Shown: piece after piece, positions 10,801-22,782 of the stretch | How positions within the stretch are numbered: the first letter of the stretch is position 1 | How the letters are laid out: each line of letters starts with the position of its first letter | Assembly: GCA_031841125.1 (NCBI GenBank) | Contig: CM063108.1 | Span: 42,278,268-42,342,267 of the forward strand | DNA length: 64,000 nucleotides | From: Acanthococcus lagerstroemiae | Taxonomy: Eukaryota > Arthropoda > Insecta > Hemiptera > Eriococcidae | Direction of reading: 5' to 3' | Translations under genes and position numbers: made by a program | The notes under the pieces: model-generated | The model's input: the letters and a program-made list of their open reading frames with translations, nothing else | Told to the model about the DNA's origin: nothing | Database searches by the model: none

Positions 10801-12181
10801 CATTAGGGTGGATCGTCAAATTTTTTTTTTCGAAATGCCTTTACCCAACCCAGGTAAAAAGTTACCTCTGGTGAGAAAAAAAAAAATTTAAATATTGTTT
10901 TAATTTGTAAATTTTTCTTAAGGAATTTGTTCTTGAAATTATGCACTATAGAGCTGAAAATTGAATGTTACGCAGTGCCTGAAAAATGCAGGTTATGCGA
11001 AGTTTTAAACATAACCTTTTTAATAGCATTCATCGCGAACTCTAATTAGTTCATATACAAATTTTGCCTATCTGTGAAATTGAAGGCGCTAATGCCTTTA
11101 CAACACTTTGTTGCTTTATAGCGCCTTCAGTATGACAGATAGGCAAAATCCACATGTAACCTGAACAGTAGTAATGATTGCGATCTACCAAATGAGTTAC
11201 GTACAAATTTTGCCTAACTGAAACACTGAAAGCGCTATAAAACGACAAACTATTGTAAGTGTTCTAGCGCCTTCAATCTCATAAATAAGCAACATCTGAA
11301 TATGGCCTTTTTTGTCACTCTTAATTAGTAGAACTAAAAACGTTATTTGAAAATTTTGTCCATCTCGCACATTGAAGGTGGTAGACCAATGAAAGTACTC
11401 GTAAAAATCAATACGTCAAAAGAAAAGCGGTATGGGTCAAGATTATCCTTACAATAAAATATTGATAGAGGTTCTTTTTGGACTAAATGGAACAAAATTA
11501 AACTCAATGTCGGGGAAAATGTTTGAAAAAAACCTTGTTCTCATATACATATACAGGTCATGCAAAACATTTGTCAGAATTAAAGTCAAAAAAAAATTCG
11601 GATGATTTCGCTTTTTTTTTTCTTCTTTTTGAATTTAAAATAAAACATGTTCAATTTCGCTGATTTAATAGGAAAAATCATTCGTAAAATGTAATATTTC
11701 TCGGGTAATGCCTACCTGTGAAATTGAAGGCGCTAAAGTACTTACAATAGTTTGTCGCTCTGTAGCGCCTTCAATAAATTTGTACGTAACTTATTTTGTA
11801 GATCTCCATCATTACTACCGTTAAGGTTATATATGAATTTTGCCTATCTGCTACACTGAAGGCGCTATAAAGCAACAAAGTATTATAAGGCGTTAGCGCC
11901 TTCAATTTCACAGATATGCAAAATTTGTATATTAACTAATTTGAAGTTCGCGATGAATACTATTAAAAAATGCATGTAAAAATTTTGCGTAATTGCATGT
12001 TTAAGGTGCTGCGTAACATTCAATTTTCAGCCCTATAGTACATATCTTCAAGGACAGTTTCCTTGGGAAAATTAACAAATTAAAAAAATTTTCAAGTCAA
12101 TTTTTCGACCAAAGGCAACTTTTTAAATAGGTCGCGCTCGAAAATTGTTTTTAAGCCTATGTACGACGATCCTCCCGAATG
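10801..12181. mobile_element. 1.4-kb foldback element with nested hairpins
   Basis: The left terminus cattagggtggatcgtc is matched by cattcgggaggatcgtc on the opposite strand at the right end. The arms (about 10801-11300 and 11700-12181) stay collinear and inverted throughout. Both hold the block gaaaattgaatgttacgc and the block attcatcgcgaact. Each arm carries two smaller hairpins built on gaaggcgct...agcgccttc (near 11085, 11225, 11725 and 11860). The 400-bp loop has no open frame. No clear target-site duplication is visible. Superfamily undetermined. Confidence 0.85.
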
Positions 12182-13020
12182 AAAATTATTTTCGTAACAT
12201 TTAACACCTAAGCGAAGAGTCTGACCGAAAGCTGCAGCTGGCACTGGGTGTGCCGTTATCAGTTGTCAGAGATATTTTGGTGAGAAGTATCTCAACAACA
12301 CCGGACAGAATAACACCTTTGCAGAACGTGTCAAAGAAGTCCTGCTAAATATCTGATCTTTCACTGAGGTGAGCTTCAAATACCTGAGATCCTAAGGAAT
12401 ACCTGAGGAACCCAAAAATACCTACGATCTCAGGCGAAATCCTGAGGGTTAGCCGCCCTGATGAATTCAGTAACAAGGTTTTCAAACAGTTCTTGAAGTT
12501 CGTACCATTTCACTTTGACAGCCGCTGTTTCTGTCAGAACGTTTTCGGGTGTTGCCCCATCATTAGTGACTTAGCTACTATAGGGTACTATAATTTGTTC
12601 GCAAATAGAAAGGGTCAATGTAAACAAACATTATGGAACTCGCGGTAATCAGAATTCTGGTAGTGGGCTTTATTAGGGACATTTAATTAACGTGAAAGTT
12701 TGACAGACATCGACAAAAGAGAACTTGGCGGACATCATGACAAAGCCGTTACCAATCGATGGACACAAGACTTCAAAATGGGAACCTGAATTTCTAATAA
12801 GAGCATTGTCTTATTTTATTTCTAGACATTCATTCAAGAATAGTGCAGTTTCAGAGTACTGAAGTGTTGAGATAACTGAACTAATTCGTTTGCTCGATTT
12901 TCAGAGGCTTCGGTAGAGACTTTCAAATGCAATAATCGCATTCATCTAGCTGAAAAGTCGAGAGAATCTATTATCAGAGAAGACATCGGGTATCGTTTAG
13001 TTATTAATAGAGAGTAACTT
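12182..13020. other. No recognisable feature
   Basis: Short repeated strings around aatacctgagatc (12375-12440) are present. I see no convincing exon or element. Confidence 0.4.
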
Positions 13021-13430
13021 TCATTACAGTCGCGGTGTGGCCAAGTTAATGCCCGCTTCTCGCAATCCTTGCGTCTCGGGTTCGAGTCCCACCCAGCTAC
13101 CAACTCCGGAAAGGTAGCAAAATTCAAACACCCCACCAACTTCCTAGCAAACATGAGACTACAGTACCAATCGAGGTGGAAACATAGTATGTCCTGTAGC
13201 TCCCGCCAATTCAAACGAATAAGGCATTACAATCGCAAGACCTGTTACCACCGTAGATCAGAAAGACTGGTACTGTGCGTGTGCACATCGTATAGACAGC
13301 TTAGGTTACTCAACTTCGTGAAACACGTGGCTAGTAAGCGAACTGAGGCTGCACATTCTTCGGCACAGAGCAGAGAAACTCTAACGCAACAAAACCGTGG
13401 TGAAAATAATGGCAAACTACGTTAACCCCG
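13021..13430 (+). mobile_element. tRNA-derived SINE-like element
   Basis: A pol III A-box-like segment (gtgtggccaagttaatg, near 13033) and a B box (gggttcgagtccc, 13078-13090) have tRNA-like spacing. The sequence after the B box does not close a tRNA acceptor stem. It continues into a non-tRNA body, which is the layout of a tRNA-derived SINE. The 3' end is uncertain, and the body differs from the SINE family at 23137, 30154, 47240 and 55208. The open frames here are incidental. Confidence 0.5.
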
Positions 13431-13574
13431 ACTAACCTGCCCAAGGGAATCGTGTGTCCGAAACCGCGACCGCCAACGTCCAGCATCGGACATAGCGCCT
13501 GACGAAAGACTTTCATTAGAGTATGCAATGGAGGTCTCTAGACAAATTTCAACATTTCCACAATGCACAATCAA

Positions 13575-14765
13575 TCTCAACGATTTTTTTTCGATTCAAC
13601 ATAAAAAAATACTACTGAAATTGCCGAAACTATGTACTATTCAATTTCAGTAGTAAACTACTTAATTTAATCATTTTTTAGTATTGAACTACTGAAAGTT
13701 TTTGGAAAATACTAATTTTTAGTAGTTGCTTCAGTAGTTACCCAGTAGCGATCCCAGTAGTACACTATTTTGCTCAGCAGCAGTTCACTAATGACTGTCA
13801 GTAGGGAACTACCCGTTATTAGTAATAACTTTAAGAGGCAACTAGATAGTACGAGTAAGTAGTCTTTCAGTAGTTTACTACTGCTCAACAAAAGTAACGC
13901 ACTGAAAGTGTAATAATTATACTGCTATCTTTTCAAAGTTATTTTCGTAGTCAACTACAGAACATGAGCAGTACTCCAATTGACTTAATAGTTCACTATT
14001 GTCGCGAATTACTGCTCGTATATCGTGAACTATATAGCTTGTTAGTGAGGAACAACGTACAACTTATTAGTAGTGAATTACTGATCGTTCATAGTGAGCT
14101 GCTGCTGATGGTTTAATACATTCTGACGAGGAGCAGTGAACTACAGGAGTGTACAAGAGGTCAGTTACAGTCAAGTAGTTGATTCGTATATGATTGTATA
14201 CTATGCGATAGCCCAACACAGATCTACACGATCAGCAGGCTAGCTGTGCACAGGTGAGCTTCAGAGCCTCTCGGCTCCAAGTTTAGCCTTCAATTTCTAA
14301 AAGTTATCAGCTATTTGCTCAATGCACGAAGGGTTTTGCGTAACACAAAACATCGGGAACAGAAATCACAAAGGTCCAACGGTCACAAAAATGAAAATAT
14401 ATCATTCAGTAAATTCATATAATCAGGAGGGTAACTATTGGCAACTAGGCAGTAATTCACAGAAGCAACTACTAAAAACTATTGGAAAATAGTTTCAAAG
14501 CTTCAAGTTGTTACAACTGCGAACTACTAATTAGTAGTTTTCAGCAGTAATTTCGATGAAATTAGTAGTATCAGTAGCTACTACAAGAAACAGTTACTCA
14601 GCTGTTTTCAATAGTAATTTTGACAAGTAGTAGCCCTGGTAGTTACTCCTAGAAACTACTGGTCAATAGTTTTCAAGTTTTCAATAATAATTTTGACACG
14701 TAATTTCAATAGTTATTATTGGTCAGAAGAGTTCAGGAATGTCAGAAATACTAGGTACTGCACAT
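13575..14765. repeat. AGTAGT/ACTACT-rich 1.2-kb domain
   Basis: The trinucleotides agt and act, and longer strings such as agtagtaaactactt, ttcagtagtt and gaactactaa, are greatly over-represented on both strands at 13600-14160 and 14440-14720. A less biased segment of about 280 bp separates the two blocks. Longer quasi-units such as gaattactgctcgt and gaattactgatcgt also occur. It is not a simple microsatellite. A decayed palindromic satellite or tandem MITE cluster fits. Confidence 0.55.
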
Positions 14766-14791
14766 CTGATAAATACAGTTTAATGAGGTAG

Positions 14792-14817
14792 TTTTTTTTT
14801 TTTTTTTTTTTTTTTTT
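14792..14817. repeat. Poly-T tract (26 T)
   Basis: An uninterrupted run of 26 T lies between the AGTAGT-rich domain and the 193-bp MITE. It could be the poly(A) tail of a minus-strand retroposon starting to its right, but no such body is recognisable. Confidence 0.9.
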
Positions 14818-14856
14818 ATGTGGGAATAGAATATTTTAGGGCGATTGTCAGTTATA

Positions 14857-15049
14857 GGGCATCGATGACATAAAGTCGTAATCAGCGTACAAGGCGTAAT
14901 CGACTTTCATTTGCGAATCCCTAAAAGCATAATTTCCATAATTTGCGTAAACGGCTATGTAAAAATTACGCCCTTTACGACAATGAAAACCTGTCATAAA
15001 CGGCGCAAAGGGTGTAATATACTACTACGCCATTATATCATCGACGCCC
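14857..15049. mobile_element. 193-bp MITE, copy 1
   Basis: The termini gggcatcgatgacataa and its inverted partner ttatatcatcgacgccc bound a 193-bp body that is collinear with the copy at 42357-42549, including cataatttccataatttgcg and aaaattacgccc. Both copies have the same length. No target-site duplication is obvious and there is no coding capacity. Confidence 0.85.
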
Positions 15050-15928
15050 AGGTTGTTAGTTAACGAGCAAGTATAATAAGATATTGCTGACGTAAAAAGG
15101 AGGGAGTGCTACCACTGTTTCTACCTCACAACGCGATTACTGTACATGACACCATCGATAATCCAAATTCAATGATATAAGATATGTTGGCGACCAAAAT
15201 CATACCGGTTTCCGCGGACACTTTTGTTAGTTGGCAAAACCGCCATCAGTGAGGAAAGTTAGAAAATGATTGCAAAATTACTCACGGTTTTGAACGGTTT
15301 AAATATTTCAATCGAACTCACCTGAAACACAAGAAAATACAAAACTAAATTAAAAATTGGCTCTAAAATCCCTATTATCAATTTTAGCGTTTTCTAGAAA
15401 CTTGAATACTTTTTACGAATAAGGCTAAAATTATGACAATTTCAAGATTACACGTGATTCGTAACATTATGAACTTCGTAGTTAGTCAACAGAATTCATC
15501 AGATTTTCAGACCAAATTCAGATACAAATGGCAACGTCTTTATTCAACTCCTAATACATCCCCTTCGACTATAGGTTCCCGCTTCACGCTTACGGGAAAC
15601 GTCGTGCTCTTCTGGTAAAATGATGCTCGACACACGTGGTATTCGAGTTCAAGATGCGAGATAGACGATGAAAATTTGAGCCCGTAGAAGAAATGCGCAC
15701 GCAATCCCAAACATATACATATTGCCCAAAATTAGGGACGTGGTTACTCGTCCAAGGCAATGACACCATCTCAACTCACGACAAACTTTGACTGGCCAAA
15801 TCTACCTTGGACCAAGACCTACCGGGGACTCTTGGATAGCATTAATTTGGCGCTCGTAAGCTTGCATAATTATGAGGATACATTGCCCATCATAAGGGAT
15901 GTGACCGTCTGCACTCACGATCCAAAGA
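15050..15928. other. No assigned feature
   Basis: A 114-codon plus frame (15760-16104) begins here (MTPSQLTTNFDWPNLPW) and runs into the MITE at 15929. Since its C-terminal half is MITE sequence, I do not accept it as a gene. Its first 57 codons might be a decayed coding remnant. Confidence 0.35.
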
Positions 15929-16291
15929 CATGGTGTCTACCAGTTTCAGACAATGAAAATTCATGCTATTTTCTTGTTTTTTCGAGCCATTTTTCATGCT
16001 TCAAATGTTCTCCAAAAAGTACTCTCCCCCTTGTATATACTTACTTATTTTGTAGGAAATTTCGTGCACTTTTTTGGAAATTCAATTCTGATGAGATACT
16101 TTAATAATAATAATAATAAATTAAAAGAAAAAAAACTTTAAATCGAAAAAATTTTAGAGTTAAAATATTGGAAATTCACGGTTTACAAAAAAATTGCAAG
16201 AAAACATTCTATTTCATGCTTTTATGCAACTTTGAGCAAAAATCATGCTATTTTCTGGGTTTGCATGTTTTTATGCCCAGTAGACACCCTG
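15929..16291. mobile_element. hAT-like MITE (terminus caNggtgtctac)
   Basis: The left end catggtgtctaccag pairs with a right end that reads cagggtgtctactgg on the opposite strand. The C-A-G-G-G-like start fits hAT termini. Subterminal strings tcatgctattttct occur near both ends. The 8-bp flanks do not match, so the target-site duplication is lost or the superfamily call is wrong. A (TAA)n microsatellite sits inside at about 16103-16121. Confidence 0.5.
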
Positions 16292-17319
16292 AAAAACACA
16301 TATGTAATACCGCCTCAGCTTGAAACGAAATTTGACGAATAGAACCAGGTAGACCCTTGGACAATCTTCCCAAAATTTAGAAGATACTATTCTTCATCTT
16401 AATAATTCACACTGAATACGAAGGTATTCCAAATCTTGCCCTTGAAAGAAATGAACAAATAAACATCATCGGTAATTCATTTTTTCATTCGTGGGTGGCG
16501 TCGCACCGCACCCGCGGTCTCGGTCATAACTTCCATTTCGATTGCCGACGATAATACGAATCAACGATTATCCGAAAATCGAATTTCCGCCCAGCAGCCA
16601 TATAGCTGTCATGTTTTACTATAATCGTTACACGTATGATCATCGAAATTGAAGAGTACGGATTTGCTATAAGTTGCTCGCTGTCTCGACTACAATTGCG
16701 AAGAGGGCAGAAGAAAGGTATTGATCTACGAGACCTAGAAGCACGAGTCTGTAAATTACGTTTGCTCGGCATCAATTTATACAAACGAGTGTTAGCTTAT
16801 TAGCCCTAATCTGATTTAAATCAACGAGTTAACCGTCAGACTACATGAAAAAAATTATCGGAAGAAACCTAATGCTCTTAAAAACCTAGTGTGAATGTGT
16901 GCTTTGTTAGTCACCGAAGTGATTACACTTAGTTGGGTTTAATATCTCAATTATCTCGTTTTCTCTTCACCGGTGCCATCCATCCATTTCTTTTCCTCTC
17001 ATCAATTCTGTTTAACGAAGTTCGTGAACTATAGGAACCCATTCCGCTTTTACTCTCGCTGATATTTTCTCTTTCTTCTGCAATTTGCACTGCTTGTCGA
17101 CCTACTAGCAAAATGAAGATAATGCGCAGCTTAGCCATTATCCAAGAAATTCGGTAAGTGGTAGACACTAGACAGCAGCAGAAATGAAGAAATTTTTAGT
17201 ACAACTGACCTCATGAAAAGTGATTCGAGAAGATAGTACATCTACCGCACACTGAAGTGAATAGAGCAACTTCATGACTCACGGGGAGCAAAATCCTCAT
17301 CATATTACCTAGTTACGGC
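16292..17319. other. No recognisable feature
   Basis: Apparently single-copy sequence. The minus-strand frames of 73 and 86 codons have no recognisable domain. Confidence 0.4.
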
Positions 17320-17497
17320 AGAGCAGCAGGAAACAACCGAGTATGCACACCCGCCATCTTGAGTCCAACCGCGCCCGTTGATGCCGAATCTGACTATGCG
17401 GAGCTAACGGAGCGTACCGGGTAGTCAATTCGGCATCGACGGGCGCGGTTGGACTCAAGATAGCAGATGTTTATACTCGGTTGTTTCCAGGTGCTCT
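17320..17497. mobile_element. Foldback MITE, family A, copy 3
   Basis: The arms run from agagcagcaggaaacaacc at the left to ggttgtttccaggtgctct at the right. They contain the inverted blocks cttgagtccaaccgcgcccg and gggcgcggttggactcaag. The loop is about 30 bp (agctaacggagcg). Central sequence is shared with copy 1 at 5768. Confidence 0.85.
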
Positions 17498-19916
17498 ATA
17501 GTTCTACGGGCCTGCATCGGAGAAATAGAAGCAAACCGCCCAAACCAATTTAATTTTAAGAAGAAACTGTTCTGGGAACCTTCTTCCAATCTGAAGTCTG
17601 TTCCAGTTAAGAAACACAATTTGCAACCCGCAATACACATCGATAATGGGCATTGTGAAGTTGGAGGGGAAGGACGAGTTCAAGAACACGTTATCAGCGT
17701 CGTGAAAAAATTATGTTTCCTAACTGGACCAGACTTCAGATTCAAATTTCAAATCGAAATATTCTAAGACAAATACGAATTCTTTACAGCGCATTCAATA
17801 CATCATACAGTCTTACAATCACCACACGTCTGGCAATCCGATTTATCGACGGATTTTGAAAAGCTGGAGACATCTTGACTCCGAGATTACTGACTCTTGG
17901 CTTGGTTATTCAAAAAGTGTAGAAGATGGACACGAAAATATGTGGCGGAACTGGAGGGAAGGGGCAGGACAAACGCTCTCGTTAGAATGTGCAAGAAGTT
18001 ACAATTTGCCATCCTCGAAAATGCAAAAGAAGAAGCATTTTCACGACTTCCAGAAATTTCTTTAAAAAGTTTCCGTTACTGCGCACGCTTTCAGCAAGTG
18101 TCTGGAATAGAAGCAGTGACAATCTCTCTAGTCAACCAAGAGTAATTTACTCAAATTATCATGCGAATTTCTATTGCGCTCGACACAATAATTATCCTAC
18201 GATAAATCCACTTTTACAGGGAAATTTGGATTTTGGAGGCCGTATCTAATCAAAAGGCACGAAACCATCGAAACAGCCACCAGATTTGAAAACTATATGG
18301 ACATTGGAGACTTCAGCGTCGTCTGTTAAACAATATTCTCATATATTTCTTGAGACCAAAGCTGGATCAAATACTTTCAACTCCAGCAACTTGAGAGAGT
18401 ATTATACCAACAAAGTCAACAGCAACATTTTCACTTCCATTTTCTCGGGCTCTTAACACCAGTCAAGCTCATGTTTGTGTCCACAATCACTATTAGCGCG
18501 TGTTCTGCTGTTGTTTACCACAACAGCATCCAAAAATAATGCTTATTCATTCAAGAATTCGAAGATGACGATTCAAAAAACAATAATATAGTTTCGTGAG
18601 AATAAAAACATTTTTCCGCATTAAATATCATAAAGCCATTAATATTATACGTTTCATCACTGCTCGTCCAGCATATTCGAGAATCACCGAGAGATTTATG
18701 TGGGATTCTATTAGTCTTGACAGTTTCGTGAACGTTATTGTCATTATCAAGAACTGCAGTTCCTGGAGTTCGTAGATTACATCGAAGACGCATCGACAAT
18801 GATTTTTACCTTCTGTAATGAGATTTTAATTTACCTTCTTTCTTTCTTCCTTTTGTCGTGCTGCCAGAGCCTCTTCTTTTCTTTCTCCGTTAAAGAAAGT
18901 TTTTGTACAACTGAAATAAAAACGTGAGCAAGTCACGCGGCTACTTCGGCGTAAGTCTCCCGAGACGCTACAAAAGTGCATCTCTTCTCTCTCATGCCTT
19001 AAAACCAGCCAAACACCAACCGCGGTGTAAGGTGAATTACATGTTTGTAATCAGGTCTCCACCCTTATGAAAATAGATATATTATAGATTTTCGTGAATC
19101 AATGTCGACGTACATGAATCCCATCAAGCTGAAGAAATTTACTGGTTTAATCTTGAACATGTCTGATTAGATAACACTGCCTGCAGTTGCAGGACTTCCA
19201 TATGGAACATCATTAACCCCGTTCCACTTCTGTTCCACGAGTATTGTTCGAAGTTCAGGCATTAGTAACATACATATATGTAATATTCCAACGTTTTAGC
19301 CCCCCTCCCAAAAACTGACTGCTGAATCAGTGACTGATCTGCCCATAGTATAGGCCACGGGAGAAGGTAATCACATCGACAGCGAAGACCGTCGATATAT
19401 CGATACCTGAGGGCACCCGGCTTGGTTGGGGCTGCGGAGATACAAATGCATCTCGGGCCTGTCGATCTATGGTAGCTTTGTGAGCCCTTTTTGTCGCAAT
19501 CCAGAACATCATTGAAAAAATTTTTTAATTTGTTGACCGGGCCCGTTACGTTTTGCATCCCAAGAATGTAATTGCCTGTTTAGGGCAACTTCATGATACG
19601 TCCATTTGTATCGTTTCCCAGATATTGGTACCATTGAATAAATGATATCAAGATCTTCAACTTCAGTTACCATTTTATGAGGACGATTATTTACTAGAAA
19701 TGAGCCAGAAACAAAATACAGCTCATACCTGAAACTTCTTTTGCCATTTCTGAAAAATGATGACAATGGACATTATCATAATATGTAAAATTGTTCTTAG
19801 TTATCAATATGATTTTAGTTTAGGCTCGCACTTCAAAGATCATCGAACGAGCTCAGTAAGTTGATCGCCAATGATGATCCATAATGAGCCAAAAGTGAAG
19901 GGCGAAATCTTGGCCA
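17498..19916. other. No recognisable gene
   Basis: Three overlapping plus-strand frames (17856-18249) and several minus-strand frames lack any domain I know. A small perfect hairpin (gctgttg...caacagc) lies near 18508-18528. Three overlapping frames in one place suggest either a decayed coding segment or chance. Confidence 0.35.
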
Positions 19917-19926
19917 AGAAGAAATA

Positions 19927-20188
19927 ATGGTGTGGTGAGACGTATAGCGATGCACGCATGCCAAAGTGGCCCCTGAAACACCGCACCCCTGGCCCTGAAA
20001 ACTACCCTTTCGAATATCGCATCAGTCGCCGAAGGGAGGCCAAAGAGAAAGGAAAGGGTGATTTAGTTCCACGAGATCATAGAGAAGCTGCCACCCGCAC
20101 GAAGTACACTAGAGCTGATGGCGAACGAGTGAAAACATACATAAATTCTATTCCGAGAAAAATCAGTCACTTAGTCGAGTGAAATCGG
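19927..20188 (-). mobile_element. Poly(A)-less retroposon, minus-oriented copy, 10-bp target-site duplication
   Basis: A 262-bp insert is bounded by agaagaaata at 19917-19926 and 20189-20198. Read on the minus strand it gives cgaaagggtagttttcaggg, ggtgcggtgtttcagggg, then tttggcatgcgtgcatcg and ends with tctcaccacacc, matching the copy at 28942-29540. The 74-codon plus frame here is an antisense artefact of the repeat. Confidence 0.75.
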
Positions 20189-20198
20189 AGAAGAAATA

Positions 20199-21124
20199 CC
20201 TCAGAGCAGATTTAAATTTCAATCAGTTGCATTAAGCATTAATATCCATATACCGTGAACTTCAAGTTTATTGCGAAGTATTCAAACGAGTCTTTAAAAA
20301 TCTAAGTTAACTTAAGTCTAGAGCTGATACTTGCAAAACGTGTGATGTTCTCTATATTCAGTCACAACTTGATAGCGCTGAAGGTTGTGCAACGAAAATA
20401 AACTTCAAAATAGGCATATCACCAAACAACCAAAATTGCGTTCAAATCAAGCAGATGAAGCAAACTGTACATTCCCTAATACTGATACTTCCGTGACTAC
20501 AGTCCACACGGCTGCAGCCGGGCGGGGAGGGGGAAGGCAGAATGACTCACTCCAATCATTTTTCAAAGTCAGCAAATTAGCAATTTCAGAGGCCCAGCTC
20601 AAATACACGCATTTTTTTCTCGCTACCTCAATAAATCTGATGATTCCCTACAACCTTGATAATCCACATTTCGTCAGCTTAATTATAAACCCTTCAAAGT
20701 GCTATTATGCAAATTTTACAGGAGAGACAAAAAACATTGAGGAGGGCCATTTATTCACATGTTACACATTTTTTTCATTCCTTCTTCAAAAATTTTATAG
20801 TAGTTTTAGAATGTTTCGGCTATAATCATAGGATGCGGTACAGTCACTTCTACCTCAATCAACAAAAAAGTAATTTTGCCAAAATTGGCACTTAGAAGGT
20901 TTTATAATTAAGCTGACGATTTACAACACAGGATACATAACTACGATACTACAGAACTATAACCCCGAGTACACTAAACCATTTTCATATTCGCACAACA
21001 TCGATCTTCTTCGCGGGTATCCTCGATCGACGCCCGCGACGCGTTTGTTCGTCGACAGGAAAAGTAAGGATATCAATGGTGGCTCAGCATGCTCGGGTTT
21101 ATAGTGCTTTACAGATTTTATTTT
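20199..21124. other. No recognisable feature; unsupported 146-codon frame
   Basis: A plus-strand frame at 20385-20825 has 146 codons but opens with GTG and shows no domain. I treat it as unsupported. Confidence 0.35.
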
Positions 21125-22050
21125 TTATTCTGGCCGTTTAGTCGAAGTTGATATCAGGGGGTGGGGGACGTACCTCCTCCCAGACACCGTGATTAAGCCC
21201 AAGTTTGGGCATGGGTCTCTCCGCAAACACTTTATTTTTGACGGCCACTCTCCTCCACCCGGTCCCCATTAACTTCACGAATTCGTCTCTCCATCTCGTC
21301 ATCGGTCTGCCACGCGATCTTTTTCTGTCGTACGGCGTCCAAGCCTCTACTTTTCTTTCCCACCATTCTTCCTCCTGTCTTAAAATATGCCCCGCGTACT
21401 TCCATTTCAGTTTCTTCACAAAATATCCTATGTCTGTCATGCTAGATTTTTACTTAAAATTTGGTTGCTAATATTGTCCTTCCTCCTAATGCCAAAAAAT
21501 GCTCCTTTCCATAACTTTCTGCGTTCTTTGAATCTTCTGCGTACCACCTTTCGTTAGGGCACAGGTCTGGGCCCCGTACGAGAGAACCGACAGCGTGCAG
21601 CTTTCCCATATTTGTTTTCAAACTGTTGTTAAACTTCGCTTTAAAAATTGACTTTAGTGCCCAGTACTTTTGCCACCCTTTTTCAATCCTGATATTTAAT
21701 TCTTTTCCCTCCGGTTTTTGAAGGACAAAATTTGTCCCAAATATGCTACTTTTTCTTTCCATTTCACATTACATCCTCCAATTTTTTATCGGTTTTTCTT
21801 TGTCGTTCGCCAAATGGAGGATTTTCCCAGTCTATCTCCTACCCTGCTTCTTTACTTTTTATCCATAGTTTCCCCCCCCCCAATTTTTTCCAGTTCATCG
21901 ATCGATTCAACTATGATAACCACGTCGTCCGCATATCTGAGGTTGCTCAGATATTCACCATTGATTTTTAAACCCTTTTGCTCCCATTCGAGTTCCCTGA
22001 ATATTTCTTCGAGCGCACAGTTAAATAGATTGGGAGAGACTGGAGATAAA
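21125..22050 (-). pseudogene. RTE-like LINE, C-terminal half, decayed
   Basis: On the minus strand, from 22045 down, the frame shows SPNLFNCALEEIFREL.W, then GLKINGEYLSNLRYADDVV with the catalytic YADD. A degenerate stretch follows, then NIRIEKGWQKYWALKSIFK (ORF near 21690). The C-terminal tail is KLKWKYAGHILRQ, RGRPMTRWRDEF (21138-21440). The order is reverse-transcriptase motif, thumb-like segment and tail, as in RTE/BovB-like elements. At least two frameshifts or deletions and a poly-C run (21872-21881) interrupt it. The stop at about 21138 is followed by a short AATAAA-rich 3' end. It is 5'-truncated and non-functional. Confidence 0.75.
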
Positions 22051-22782
22051 ATAATATGTACGTGGCACGAAGGAGAAGCATCCGGAGAAAGCAGTGAAAA
22101 GTCCCGTGTTTATATAGTGTAATCAATTCGACACATTATCTCAATCACGAAAATCCCACAATCTGGAGCGATAACTGCACGAGTCAGTTGAATAACAGGA
22201 TGCTTCTGTTTTTATAAATTGACCTAGTGACAAATCAAGAGTCTCCCACAATCGAACACAAGTTCCTTTGTTGTTGGTGACAACTTCTCGAACTCTAACC
22301 GGGATTTCGCTGAAACTAAAACGCTTACCCAAGTACGAGGTTGCAAGGCTCCCAACCGAACTGGCAGAGATCATCTAGAAAACCCGTCAAGACTAACCAT
22401 TTCGAGTGGTTTGTATATATAGTGTGGACGAACAATTTTAAAATTGTGATGACGCCAGACTCGGTTCTAGATACAATAAAAAAATTTCAGATTACAGAAA
22501 AGTGAGTCTATCTCATTAACGGTCGCTTTCCGGTCCTGGATTCGCATTGGATTACCGGATTTGTTACAGGATAACATTCCCTGCCAAAACAACTGGTCTT
22601 TGAAAGATAATTGGAGAATCTGTTATGTGTTTAGAAAGGGGTCACCGGCACTTCGTCTTCAAAGCCACACTAAATTTCGGTTTTGTGTGAGAGAGAGAGA
22701 GAGAGAGAAACTGTGTTAAAAACAGATCATTTTGTAGAACTACTGTCCGAACAGCTATACTCGTTCCATTGATTTTCTTTGA
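22051..22782. other. No gene; (GA)n microsatellite at 22689-22708
   Basis: About ten GA repeats are present. The rest of the stretch shows no feature that I can support. Confidence 0.6.

Noticed and set aside
13025..13100. Possible tRNA gene
   Set aside because: The boxes are present but the 3' side does not pair with the 5' side as an acceptor stem. It reads better as a SINE head.
15760..16104. 114-codon open frame as a gene
   Set aside because: Its second half lies inside a MITE with inverted termini, and no domain is recognisable.
19958..20182. 74-codon open frame beginning MPKWPLKH
   Set aside because: It is antisense to a retroposon copy. A similar frame (MPKWPVRH, minus strand 29251-29511) occurs in another copy for the same reason.
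20385..20825. 146-codon frame as a protein-coding gene
   Set aside because: It starts with GTG, has no domain, signal or splice context, and its composition matches surrounding DNA.
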